Shown here piece after piece: positions 10,290 through 21,500 of a DNA stretch of 64,000 nucleotides (the stretch's first letter is position 1; each line of letters begins with the position of its first letter). The position numbers were made by a program, and so were the translations under genes. The DNA comes from Plenodomus lindquistii (Eukaryota; Ascomycota; Dothideomycetes; Pleosporales; Leptosphaeriaceae), in contig JANUWI010000011.1 of the NCBI GenBank assembly GCA_025504975.1, positions 1,054,001-1,118,000 on the forward strand, given 5' to 3'. Below the pieces are notes generated by a model. The model was not told the DNA's origin and did not search any database. It worked only from the letters and a program-made list of their open reading frames with translations.

Positions 10290-12467
10290 TCCAATGACAG
10301 TGATGATGGTCTCGAGGCAATCTGGAAGAGGTAACGAGATCTATTCAAATGAGCCAAGCTCTATCGTCGATACGAATCCAAAAGCTACGATTCATGATAG
10401 CCCTATCCCTAGGCTCTTTGTTGATCCACGCATCTGCCTCTCAAATGAATACACGACCCCAAAGGTATTACTTGACACATGGACTTGGGAAGCTCAAAGT
10501 TGGTGCGTTTGGGCCGAGACCAAGCTAGATATGAAGAGATTGTCGCGTACGAGTCTTTACATTGCTGCCTGAGACTCAAGAACACCCAGGCAAGGTTTTG
10601 TACGACTCGCGTTTGAGTGCATACAAATTCACGCTAGGGTTGGGTATCCGTGACCGTTCACGGTGATTTCATTCTCGTCATTTCACTTGAAGAACGTTTA
10701 CTTAGTGTACAATCACAGTGCCAGCGTCGGTGTTTCATATAAACATATTCGTCTGTACTTTCCATGTAGCCAGCGGGACGATACGCACGTTACTAACGGC
10801 AACGGCAACGGCAGAGCATTTTAGTATACACAACGTCGCAAAGTAGTCTCCATATGGAAGGCAACGCTATGTCGGGAACCAATCCCACGTCTGCTGCGCA
10901 TCCCCTAGCTTTGAACTCAGAATACGAAGTCACAACCAATGATCACTCTACGCACACAGCTCCGAACTAATGTCGCGGACATAAGCGGATCTTGCCATTA
11001 GCAGTTCGTATTGCGACTAGATACCCATTTACTCTACACTGCCATTCCAAGGCCCGGTCCGTGTTCGCTCGGTGATATGGTACCGCGCGAGTGATGCCAT
11101 CATATGAACTACCGGTCGGCGATCCTAGAGTTGCATTCTATCATCAAGTCGGTACCATGCGCAGAAGGCGAAACGTGCGAGAGCAAGATTGCTTTTGTGT
11201 GTCAAGGGTAGGCTAACTGAACGTATAGGTCATCATAATGCCTGTCTTCTCGGTGCATGCACCCCAGATTCAGGATCTGATATCCGGAGCGCAATGATGG
11301 AAGTGCAAAGTTTACATTGGAGTATGTCTCCCGCCCATAACCTGGTCACATTGATTGAAATGTGCACACCAAGTTAGTGGACCTTGGAATCTGCCGGAAT
11401 GTATGTCTCGATTGCGTCTTTAATAGTGTGACACTTTCGCATCATTCAGAGGTTCAAATGTATTGGTCGACTTTCAACTAGTGGTTCTAAGTTCCATATG
11501 AATTTGCCGTATACGGGTCATGAGGTAGCCTAATAGCTCTACACGGCGACAATGTAGGTAAGTAACCGTACAATGAACATCCGGCCGAGAGCTGGAGGGG
11601 TGGAACTCAAAAGCCCGATACGACAAGCGCGTGGGCAGTGTTCGCACGAGAAAGTTAAAGACGAGCGAGCCATCGTGCCTTTGAAGAAAGTTTGCGCATA
11701 CACGTTATACGATTCCCGCTGCAGCGGGTCAACTCCGTGCCCGCGTGTTCATGCAGGTATACGACGGCCCTCCGACGCGCAGTGTTGGATCGCGGTGTCC
11801 CAAGGTTTAGGTCCGTCAAGAGATGGTCTGACCGATATTGAGATTAGGTTTGCCTGGCGCAACGTATAGCGTGCATGGTCCAGATGCCCAATGTGTATGG
11901 TATTGCGCCACTGCGTTGATCTACATCAAAACAAGGTTTAGTTGTTATCTCACCTGACAGATCTCTGCATATAAACGTAATTCGACGGTGAAGCGGTACA
12001 TATAGCGACATCTATGGCAGTGAGGCAATGCGGCGCAGTTGGCACGGGATGAGTGCAAGGGAAGGTCCGGAGCTCGCTTATAGCCGGTTGGTATCGATTT
12101 GCTGATAGTGGGCGACGGTGAGAAAGACATGAAACATCCTTGTTTGGTTTCACCTAGAGCGCACGACGGGTGACCATGCAAAGTATGCCTTCGATACAGG
12201 AACCTGGTATAAGCCATGGATGTACACGCCCACTGAGATCCCAGAATAGTAGGCTTCGAGTCTTGAAATTACTTGGTGCAACTACAGGGTAGTCTGTAGT
12301 CACTCGTCCACTGGTGTCTAACGTGGGGAGTGATTCCACACGCCGTATCTTACATGTACACATACAATTACTTTCGTAAGCCATGAGAACAAAGCAGTTC
12401 GTTGATGGACAAGTCGTCAGCATTGCCGAGATTCGATAAAGCTTGAGATTACCAAGATCGCAAATCA
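10290..12467. other. Gene-free stretch
   Basis: About 2.2 kb of mixed base composition. Open frames reach about 100 codons (for example 11573-11869 and 12154-12531 minus) but none shows a domain, codon regularity or a splice model. The low-coordinate part follows the peptidase stop; the high-coordinate end is the 3' flank of the DUF1279 gene. No transposon ends or tandem arrays seen. Confidence 0.4.
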
Positions 12468-13264
12468 TCAATCGGAGATTGGCTTCGTAGGGGACTTCTT
12501 CGGCTTCCTCTTGCCAATATTGTAACCCCATCCTCTCAGTGTCTTGACGACCTTTGGGAGGACTGCCGCTGTCAGTGGTACTCGTATGAAGATCAAAGAC
12601 TTGTGAACTAGGTACGCCAGTCCAAGCTGAGTCCAGATCGCTGTGAGGATGTTAGTGCTGATATTTAAAAGTCCAGTCCAGAGTGCTTACAAGCATCTGC
12701 AATTTTTGCCTCTGCGGCCCTCTCGGCATCCTCGGCCTCTTTGGCAGCGATTTCTTCCGGCGACTTTTTGCCTGCGCCGGGAAATACCAATCGTACGACA
12801 CTCCAGAAGGCGTTCTTCACGGCGTCTTCGTAGTGGCCGATCCTATCGGTGCCCAATAGACGTACTGCCAGGAAGCAGACGGGGAAGTCGACCGCGGACA
12901 GGGCCAGATAAACGCCAACGGCGGTCCATCCATACTCTTTAGACATTTGTTTGAGACGCTGTGATAGTGACAATGCCGGCTCTGGACTGCCCAAGTGTGG
13001 TGTAGGATCAACTTGATTCGAGTTGGACTTGGAGCTTTTGTATCGTACGGATCGGTAACGGCGGGCGAGAGCGGAGCGTTGGAAGCGGAGGTACAGGAAA
13101 GCATTTTGTTGAAGAGAGCTATGCTGGAGTCTCAATCCGGTGGAGGACTGCGTTGAGGTGAAGAAGCTGCGTAACAATGGTGCCGAGGGGCGAGAAGCCG
13201 ACCTTCTTGCGACGCCCCCTGGCAAGAACAGCTCCGTCCAGAGGCATGCAACGCGTGACTTCAT
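12468..13264 (-). CDS. DUF1279 mitochondrial membrane protein (FAM210/Nat2-like); 2 exons
   Basis: Exons (minus) 13264-12691 and 12640-12468, intron 12641-12690 (GTAAGC...ACAG, 50 bp), 248 aa. The N terminus is long, basic and Ser/Arg-rich without acidic residues until about 87, which fits a mitochondrial presequence. DUF1279 begins about residue 107 (LKQMSKEYGWTAVGVYLALS), with a hydrophobic helix, and continues past an Ala/Glu-rich segment into exon 2, which supplies the hallmark W-T-Q-L-G-L-A-Y-L-V-H-K-S-L-I-F-I-R-V-P and ends in a basic tail. Relatives (yeast Nat2, animal FAM210A/B) sit in mitochondrial membranes and influence mitochondrial translation or morphology; the fungal role is unclear. 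Without the splice the frame stops eight residues into the intron. Confidence 0.9.
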
Positions 13265-13408
13265 TGAGAAAACCGTCTTGAACTAAACCAGCCTTGGAGC
13301 GTGTGTTTCCTTACGTGCAAGTAGTTGTTGGGGGAAATTGTGCAGCTACGTGATTCATGAAGTCTTGTACGTCAAACGTCGACGATGCGCAATCATTGCC
13401 TGAACCTG

Positions 13409-13786
13409 TCAATCAGGGTCCAGCTCGGCGGAACAAAATTCCATTCCGGTCTTACCATCATCAGAACTCGTGACCTTCTGGAACTTGTGGAACAGCGTTC
13501 GCAACTGCGATGATCTGGAAAACCTTCCCCATGTCCTCACCGACCTTCTGTGGGATCTTCTTCGGCGGCATCTTTGTCTCGAAGTCAGGGTCGACATACC
13601 GCCGCCGGTGGCGGCCTTTTCGTCCGCTGGGATCACCACGTTCATCGAGTCGTCAACCCACCTTGATGATCCCATGTGGGGAGAGCGTCGCATGGTGCAT
13701 TCCGTCTTGACAATCGCTGCAACAAAAGCAGCAGACCAGATATCGGCAGTTGCTTTGCGCAAGTCAAGCACCAAACCATGACGCAA
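13409..13786 (-). pseudogene. Possible gene relic with a frame change
   Basis: Two minus-strand frames look protein-like in succession. The first runs from 13786 to about 13590 and contains MNVVIPADEKAATGGG. The second continues from about 13590 to a TGA at 13461 and contains YVDPDFETKMPPKKIPQKV and a following GEDMGKVFQIIAVANAV. They are separated by one base at a GGCGGCGG tract, with no usable intron between them. No family recognised. It could be chance, since both frames are short. Confidence 0.25.
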
Positions 13787-15668
13787 GGCTTCCTAGCATG
13801 GCAGGGCTTGCTACTCAGCAACAGCCCTCATCACGGACGCAACTTGTCTTTCTCATAGGTGCATTACCCAAGTAGACACGAATCTCCGGATTTGACAGAC
13901 TTTGGGGACTGATGCTGCACTGTGCAGGCAGTGTGGCCGCCGATGCTGTGCCTGGCGCATGGTGCTACGCTACGACGATCATCCAATCCATGCTGGCCTG
14001 CAACCCAGGATCCAAACGCACGTCCATAGAAATTACCGACGAAAGCGTCAGGCTGCGGCAAACGGTTTCGTGGAAGGGCTTCCTCGAAAAGTCTCGAAGC
14101 GGGTTTCCGGCTAGTAGTTGTGGCAGATTACGTCCGAATAGGCGTAGCCAGATGGCCCCTGATGGGCGAGTCGTGGCGGAACGTGGGCAGCATGCAATGC
14201 ATGCTGGACACATGCTCCATGTTCCCGTTCGCTTACAGCACATCATTGATGTACATACCATAGTAGGAACAACCATAGCGACAGACTCGAGTCACCGAGT
14301 GGCACAGTCCTTGCAGAGGCTTGGGCAGTAGCGCTGCTCGACGCTGTTTACCTAGCATCGTGTCCAAACTCTGGCTGCGCCTGCATGGGCGATCGCGTGC
14401 CGGACTTGCATCTTATAAGACAAATCCTAAACTGCGGGGCACAGCGCGTAGCTTTATCATTGACCGTGCGGATCCAACTCTCCTTGTATGTGAACCTATT
14501 TGCTGGTACCGATGGTGCGCCGCTGTGGAACAGGAGAGAACTCCGTTACAGAATGTCATTTAGTCCTCGACTCAATTACGAACTAGCCATGATTCTCTGC
14601 CTCCTACTCGTGACAAACACTCCACCGGCAAGTAGCATTGCCCCTTCCCGCTACGCAGAGGATGACATCGAGTCCTGCACTCCTAGGATATCGTGGCACA
14701 GTGTAATCAAGGGAGCTCGTATGTGCGTACCTGGTGGTCGAAAGCGTTGATTTTCGACGGCCCTAGCCGGCCTCTAACAGCGTCCAACGTCTCACATTAG
14801 CCTGATTCGACCTGACACGGTTCCACAAGCTCCACTGCATTTTGGGGGCTCGACTCAGACGGATGGTCCGTTGCCTGAAAATGTGCCTCCCGACAACGTG
14901 CTGCAGTTCCCCGGCATGCGTTCCACTACCGACCCGGTAGTATCAACGCACTGCAACTCTCGACTGCATGGTCCTTCAATATGCCAGACCATCATACGGA
15001 TCCTTCTCGCTCTTCGTGACTTGGCTAACGCATTTGAGAGCCACTTCCAACACACGGCTCGGCGCCCTGGCGGCCGAAGGTTTGCAGAGCGCAAACAAAG
15101 TTTTCGGCGTTCCAATAACCCTGTAACGGCACCAGTCTCAAACTTTGAGCTATGTATGGGTAACGAGCTGACGAGTGAAGGAGGGCATTATTCATCTCCC
15201 CAGCCTTAATGGTCTTGACTCTTAATAGCACTTTCACACGACCGTGCCAACCCCTGATTGGCCTGCGATCGCGATCGAACTTCTGCCCTCTGACGTTCCA
15301 GAGTATCGGCAGGGCTTCCTAAGAACGGAAGCGTCGTGCGTCGTACAGTACCTATTAGCTCGGCTGAACTCTGGAGTCCATTGTTTGCCCCTGTAAAGCT
15401 TGAGCTCGGCGCCGTTTGTGACTTCCTGGCGAGCCGGGGTCTGGCCTCACGCAGTAGTCGGGAGAATAGTCTGCGCTGTGGTGTCACACCCACTCCTTCG
15501 CTTCACAATTTGACAGCGCCCAAAGCGGCACACTCCCGGAGCCAATTGTTTGAGGCTTTCGACTAAGCTCCCCTACAGTACGCGGTTGCATGAGCCTTTG
15601 CTCAGGATCGGTGAGTCCCTCCACCTGGGTATGATCTCTTTCCTACATTGCCTATTTTTACGCTTCGG

Positions 15669-15676
15669 TATATAAT
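15669..15676 (+). promoter_or_regulatory. TATA-box candidate
   Basis: TATATAAT 182 bp upstream of the ATG at 15858, followed by a CT-rich leader typical of fungal promoters. Position is compatible with a 5' UTR of about 150 bp. Inference only. Confidence 0.35.
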
Positions 15677-15857
15677 CACCCATCCCACCCTAACTCCTCA
15701 CCTTACGCACCCTGCTTAACTAGTCATCATTCTCCCTTCGTACTATCCTCGACATAGCTTCGCCTTCTTCTTATCTTCAACGCTACCTGCATCCATTGCT
15801 CTCCTGCCTCTCTCGATTAGCCTTCTTATTCCCGCAATCTACACTGCATCAATCGAC

Positions 15858-16142
15858 ATGGGTGGTAACACAGAATATATAGCAGGCCACGGCTATCTCT
15901 CCCTCAGCCAAGCTGTCCACGTCGCTCAGAACAGTGAAGGAGGTGTCGATCAACGCCTTGCCCATTTTCTAGAAAGAAGATTAGCAGAAGTCTGGTCCAA
16001 ACTCAACGCACAGCCTCAAACATATGTCCTTGCATCAGACGAGTTCGCATTAATGAACTATTACCGGACGCGCTTTGGTGACAACGAAATCGTCAGAAAC
16101 GCTACCAAACGATTCTGGGACAACCATAAAGGCTCTCAATAA
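15858..16142 (+). CDS. Small conserved fungal protein of unknown function
   Basis: 94-aa single-exon frame with a good start context (CGACATGGG). Two amphipathic helices (about 15-50) precede a core with Y-V-L-A-S-D-E-F-A-L-M-N-Y-Y-R and an ending R-F-W-D-N. From memory, small proteins with this T/S-D-E-F-A...R-F-W-D-N pattern recur in Dothideomycetes and related fungi, but I know no function. No signal peptide, no Cys. Lies upstream of the PNGase A-like gene on the same strand. Confidence 0.65.
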   Translation: MGGNTEYIAGHGYLSLSQAVHVAQNSEGGVDQRLAHFLERRLAEVWSKLNAQPQTYVLASDEFALMNYYRTRFGDNEIVRNATKRFWDNHKGSQ

Positions 16143-16514
16143 TTACGAGAAACATCAACTTTACAACATCTCCTGGTCCATAAGGTACATCATCGGTCCT
16201 GCCCTCTTGGTACGCTCCGAGTTGCTGATTGGCTCTAGACGGCAACCATATCTTAGCGAATCTTCCATTTTGGCGTTTAGCGACCTGCAACCATTTCGTC
16301 CTTACTTGCGCGATACCTTTGCTTTACGGAGTATTCGGCGTCCTCGCCACGACGGGAACAATCCATTAGTCGGTGTGCGATCAAGTGCCAGTATCTAATG
16401 TATTCTCAAGAGCGAAGGATCTCTACTCAGCCCACGTGGTCTACCGACATTATCACATCAATGAAGAGGCGGCAACTCCCCACACCAGTGTTGGCCACCA
16501 AAGGATCGTTCCAC
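16143..16514. other. Intergenic or leader of the amidase gene
   Basis: Holds the promoter and 5' leader of the downstream amidase gene. The amidase frame stays open upstream to ATGs at 16461 and 16398, so part of this stretch could be coding. Confidence 0.4.
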
Positions 16515-18571
16515 ATGATCTCCGTATTCCTAATGTTGTTTACGCTTGCTCAATCTACTGTCGCTGTCCTGCTCACCCCCGCAAACTTCAATGATGCAGA
16601 CAAATCGCTACTGAGCCGAGCAGCCAACGACTCGTCTCCCCTGGAGTGCCTGCAAGTCGCAGCGCCCGTCTTGAGCCCAGCCAGCAAATGTCAGGAGACG
16701 CTGATGATTCATACTTTTGCTTACTCATATGGGCAGCCCTTTGTAGGCAAGTGATGTCTTTCCACAATTCGCCGATGCATGGTGCTGTCTGGTGCACCAA
16801 TATAACATCGTTTTGCAACTTCAGGCAAGGAATCTTTGCTGACTAGAACTCTACAGGCGAATACCTTCCTCCGGATTGCGAGTTCAATCGCGTCACGATC
16901 AATTTCACGGTGACATCTGCAGGACGACAATTTGATAGACTCGCGCTAATGTACCTGGGCGACACTGAGGTCTTCCGCACATCGACCGCCGAGCCCACCG
17001 CGTACGGGATTTTCTGGACGTACATCAAAGACATGAGCGCTTACACGTCACTGTTCAACTTTCCGCAGAAGATCATTTTCGATCTCGGAAATATCGTCGA
17101 CGACACCTATACGGGCCTCTGGCACACGACCCTTACCGCAACTTTCTTCACAGCTGAAGATGACATAGAGCCTGCCGATCTCATTATTCCTATTTCGGCA
17201 CGGAGGTCTGCCGAAAATGCGGCAAGCGCATTCGTTGTACCTGAGACGCAAGCGATCAATACTTTCAGTATGCCACGCAACGCAAAGAAAGCAGTGTTCT
17301 CAGTATCGGCATGTGGTCAAGCTGCAGAGGAATTCTGGTGGTCAAACGTTCTCACATCCGATTCCAATGCCTTTGGAAGTGATACTACGCTGTACGGTTA
17401 TTCGGCTTTCAGAGAAGTACAAGTCTTAATTGACGGATTGTTGGCTGGAGTGGCGTGGCCGTTCCCCGTTATCTTCACCGGGGGTGTGGTGCCTCAACTG
17501 TGGAGACCGCTCGTATCGATCGAGGCATTTGATCTGCGAGAGGATGAGATCGACATCACGCCTTTTATACCTATGCTGAGCGATGGTAAAAACCACTCAT
17601 TTGAGATCAAAGTCCTGGGCATCGACGACGACGGGCACGGAAATTCCACTGGACAAGGCAATGTCGGAAGTAATTGGGTTGTGACTGGGAAAATCTTCCT
17701 TTGGCTTGATGGAAACTCTACCGTGACCACTGGTATTCCTCCGACCATCTCGACCCCTGAGCTCGCCATACATTTGCAATCTGCGAGGCAGCAAGGCTCA
17801 AATGGTACAGTCAGTTCCCTGGACTATTCCATCGAGGTGTCACGCAGTCTATACATTGAGTCGACGCTCGTTACATCGAGTGGTTCCGAAACTGTATACT
17901 GGAAGCAAGATCTCACTTTCTCCAACGTTGGCACGCTCAGCAACCAGGGCAACGACCAAATTGTACGTCAGACTACCAAAGGAACCGACGAGTCTACTCC
18001 GGACTATGCCAGAAGCTTTCGATACCCTCTCCAGGTCATCTCGTCTTACAACGCGCCCGTGGGCGGAAATTTGACGATCAATGCAACTGTGGATACGGCA
18101 CGGATCAGCCAGCAGCTTGGCGACCTAGCCTTTCCTAACAAATGGAAGATATTTGATTATACTCGCCTACCTCAAGCATCGGACCCGACATTCTCAGGCT
18201 CCAATATCAACAACTGGCAAAGGGGCACAGCGTCATACCTTTCCGTTCCGGCATTGAAAAAATCATTCGGTTCAGGCACCACAGAGCAACAATTCACGTT
18301 CAGTGGTGTTGGCAGTGCTCCCATCGCTATGGTTCAGGGTGGTGCCAACGGCCGTGGCACAGTTGGCATTCGACAGAGCGAGGAATTGTATCAGAGGCAC
18401 ATCAAGGCGACGAATGATACGATAGTCTTCGATGAAGAGGTCTTTGGGGGCGAGTCGCGCGTGCAGAACAATATCCTCACTTCCGCCCTCGGAGCAAAGA
18501 CCAAGGATGACGGCATGCAAGAATTCGCGGGAAAGGGTGCTCGGGCACGGTTAGGCAGAGGTCCGCTGTAG
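16515..18571 (+). CDS. Secreted peptide-N-glycosidase A-like amidase; 2 exons with a GC-AG intron
   Basis: Exons 16515-16746 and 16857-18571 (648 aa). Start chosen at M-I-S-V-F-L-M-L-F because it gives a classic signal peptide; upstream Met codons at 16398 and 16461 would add a basic N-terminal extension. The family-typical Y-G-Q-P-F-V-G-E-Y-L-P-P is rebuilt only if the intron begins GCAAGT at 16747 and ends CTACAG at 16856, a non-canonical GC-AG intron. The PNGase A N-terminal domain follows (FDRLALMYLGDTEVFRTSTA, then GGVVPQLWRPLVSI and a later GSNWVVTGKIFLWLD), and a C-terminal all-beta part. PNGase A enzymes remove N-glycans from glycopeptides at the Asn link. About ten N-glycosylation sequons fit secretion. 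No C-terminal membrane anchor. Confidence 0.88.
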
Positions 18572-21500
18572 GTGACCATTGGGGTAACAAAGAATGCGTA
18601 TGGAGAAACGGAATTGTCTCATGTGTGCAAGCTACGTGATACTGCATACAGACATAGACATCATGATGGTCGTGCTGTGCCACGTTCATGTCAGACCAAT
18701 TAAGCAAGGCATTTTGTCGAGCAACTCCACAAGACTACTCTGCGATCTTCGTACTGCAGTACTTACCCCACATTATAAGCCTACACTATATGCGGCTGTC
18801 AGTCCACTTTAAGGCAACTTTGACGAAGTGTCCAAGACGACGTGGCACAGCAGATGTCTCCTCAGCGTTTGGCTATATATGAGTTACAACATATGCAGCT
18901 GTCAGACTACTTGCAGCGCTCTTTTGACGCGCACCTGCAACGATGTGGCACGACAGCACGGTCGCGTATATATGCCGTGCCCGCGGCAAACTTGGCTGCA
19001 TGTCATCAACGCGCAGCTTAGAAAACTTCCGCCGACTTAGCTCTTACTCCCAGCCGTGGGGATTGATAGCAGGACTACCCGTACCCGCGCCATGTTACAC
19101 GGCATAAGGTTTTTAGATGTCTTCAGGCGTACCTACTTTCACTTTCGTGGCAAACCGGTGGCTATTGAGGAACTTCGCTTGCCACAACCATGCTTTCTAA
19201 AGTAGTACGCGTCGATCTGCCCCACCCTATAAACCTCTTTATATACAGAAGAACAAGTAAGTTCAGTATGAGAGTCGGTGTAGACTTGGGACATTGCACA
19301 CTGTGTCGATCCACTTACGGAATTTCCCAGCATACTGCTCCATGATCACCACTCGGTATCTCGTTGCCCCGGAATTCCATCGCATCTTCCCGCCGATGGC
19401 ATGGACCTTCGGCGATGACTCTTCGCGAAGCGGCGCCGCAGCCATCCGAGCCTCTGCAATAAAGCCGGCATCGCAACTTAAATCTACATACTATACCTTG
19501 GGAGTGGCAAAGTCTCGGTTATACAATCTAAGTCCAAGAATGCCTGGAGTAGAGAACGCCAAAGGGGAGGGAGGTATAGTAGAAAGCGACTATATCCTGA
19601 TATGTCATTACTTTGCATTTTTCCAAAGCAATGTTAGGTAAATGTCAAGGTCACAGACACGGTGGTGGGTATGCGCGCTTAACGCATTTCATATTAACCT
19701 GTCTTGACTCATCAACAGATTACAGTATGTTATCTATGCCGGTATCCGCCCGCGCGTACAGCGGGAGATTTTCGCAACGATGTTGATGCGGGCTGCGGCA
19801 TTTTTGAAACACCGTGGCCAGGGGAGGTTGTTGGAATGTATTGATGCCTGAGGGTGGAGTTGGGGCGAGGCTACGAGTCATGATCATCATCATCCATTCA
19901 TCCACACAAACTCTTCCGCATGGTTCTACTTTTTCCAAGGTTTACCACAGACTGGGGTGAACAGTGAACACGGCCATGTGAGCTTTGCTCCCTGGCTTCA
20001 TGGATCCGGCGTCCCAGAAAAGGGACTCTTCCCGAGAGTTTCAAAAATGAGCTGGAAAGGCTTATCGGTCTTGACTACATATCTGGAAATGCGGCGTCGC
20101 TGGTGGGCTGGCATTCCTGGGTCGGCAAACTTCGTTATTTTATTGAGTGCAAACCTTCAGTCTGAGGAGCACGCGTGGCTAGGGTTCGTCTGGCGCACTG
20201 TGTGGTACCCATGTGTCAGCCCTACGCCCGGCAGCTGCGAGTCATGGATTGTGTTTCGTGGATGCCCCTGCATCTTCCTTAACGAGGCTTCGGTTGCTGA
20301 TCGTTAACGACGGGGGGGGAACGGGCCCCTCATACAGACGGGAAGTCTGTTCACACCTCGATGCTAGAGTAGAAAGAAGGTTTACACAATTATTGCCGAC
20401 TGATGCTGTGTCATACAATTCATAACACGGCAGTTCATATGCCGTCTCTGGTGCAACATCGCCACGGCATTGGACCCTTCGCTTGCGCTCATGTGCGTTG
20501 GTGAGACGGGACATTGCGTATTTGACTATCGGTGCGGCGTCGAGAACAAATTACGTATGTACTATGGTAGGTTGCTTTCACTGACTAGCCGAAGGATCAC
20601 AGGATTCACAGCCACGGTGGCACGAGGCGCTAGACTTCTTCATCGACTAGGAGTCATATCGCAGGATGCTATCGCATGCTAAGCGCGCCACGGATCTGGA
20701 AAGCCCTTCGTAAGGCCTCCAACTTCAGCGATCATGTCACAACACGCTGTCCCATGTCGAGTCGCAAGCTAGGAAAGCATTCATTGGCGTGCTACTTTCG
20801 TAGACTTCCTGCATGCTGCGGATAGATAATCACCGCAATTCTTGACTCGCTGCGAATGCCATCACACCGTGCCGCCCTCGGTGTACCCATGCTACTTGAG
20901 CAAAGCGTAAATGCAGTTCACTGTGGTGGGCATCGGTGATGAGCCATCCTTGGGATTGTCCGCATCTGCATGCAGCCTGTGCGACATTCAATGGCGCCCA
21001 TTGCTAATTGGTATGTGATCCTTACTCGACGTGCATGAGCTCCGAATAGCTGAAGCCTTAAGGCAAGTCGGACGACCGTCACTGCGGGGTCGTTCGACGT
21101 TGGCAGTTTGATTGCTCGGCATGCGAGAGCCGATGTGATAGCACAATTGACGGCCGAATTGCGAGACCCTCATACGGTGTGACATGATACAAGTGTCTCA
21201 TGGTAGAGAGCTTAGCGGAGACTGACTCAGGATAAGTGAAGCTATCGCACACAGTGGTGATGAGGTTGAATCTCCACTAAGAGAGGGTATATTTGAGATG
21301 ATAAGTAAAGCAGCAGAGTTTTCACCCGCTGAACCTGCTTTAGGAATATCGCACTGCGGCGTGGGGCGTAAAACTTGGGCCTAGCACATGGCTGCGTAAA
21401 GAAGGTGGTTTGAGGTGGCCCTTTTGGGTTCACATCGAAGTCTTTGGCGACTGAAGAGGTATTCCATGCCATGCAAATTCAGGATGATATTCGCATGAAA

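Larger units (their letters stand above)
13265..15857. other. Gene-poor stretch with one possible relic
   Basis: About 2.6 kb. Apart from the possible relic at 13409-13786 I see no supported gene. The last 250 bp are CT-rich and carry TATATAAT at 15669-15676, a plausible promoter and leader for the gene at 15858. Confidence 0.4.

Noticed and set aside
10290..12467. Transposon remnant
   Set aside because: No terminal repeats, no transposase-like peptides in any frame and no RIP-like AT enrichment.
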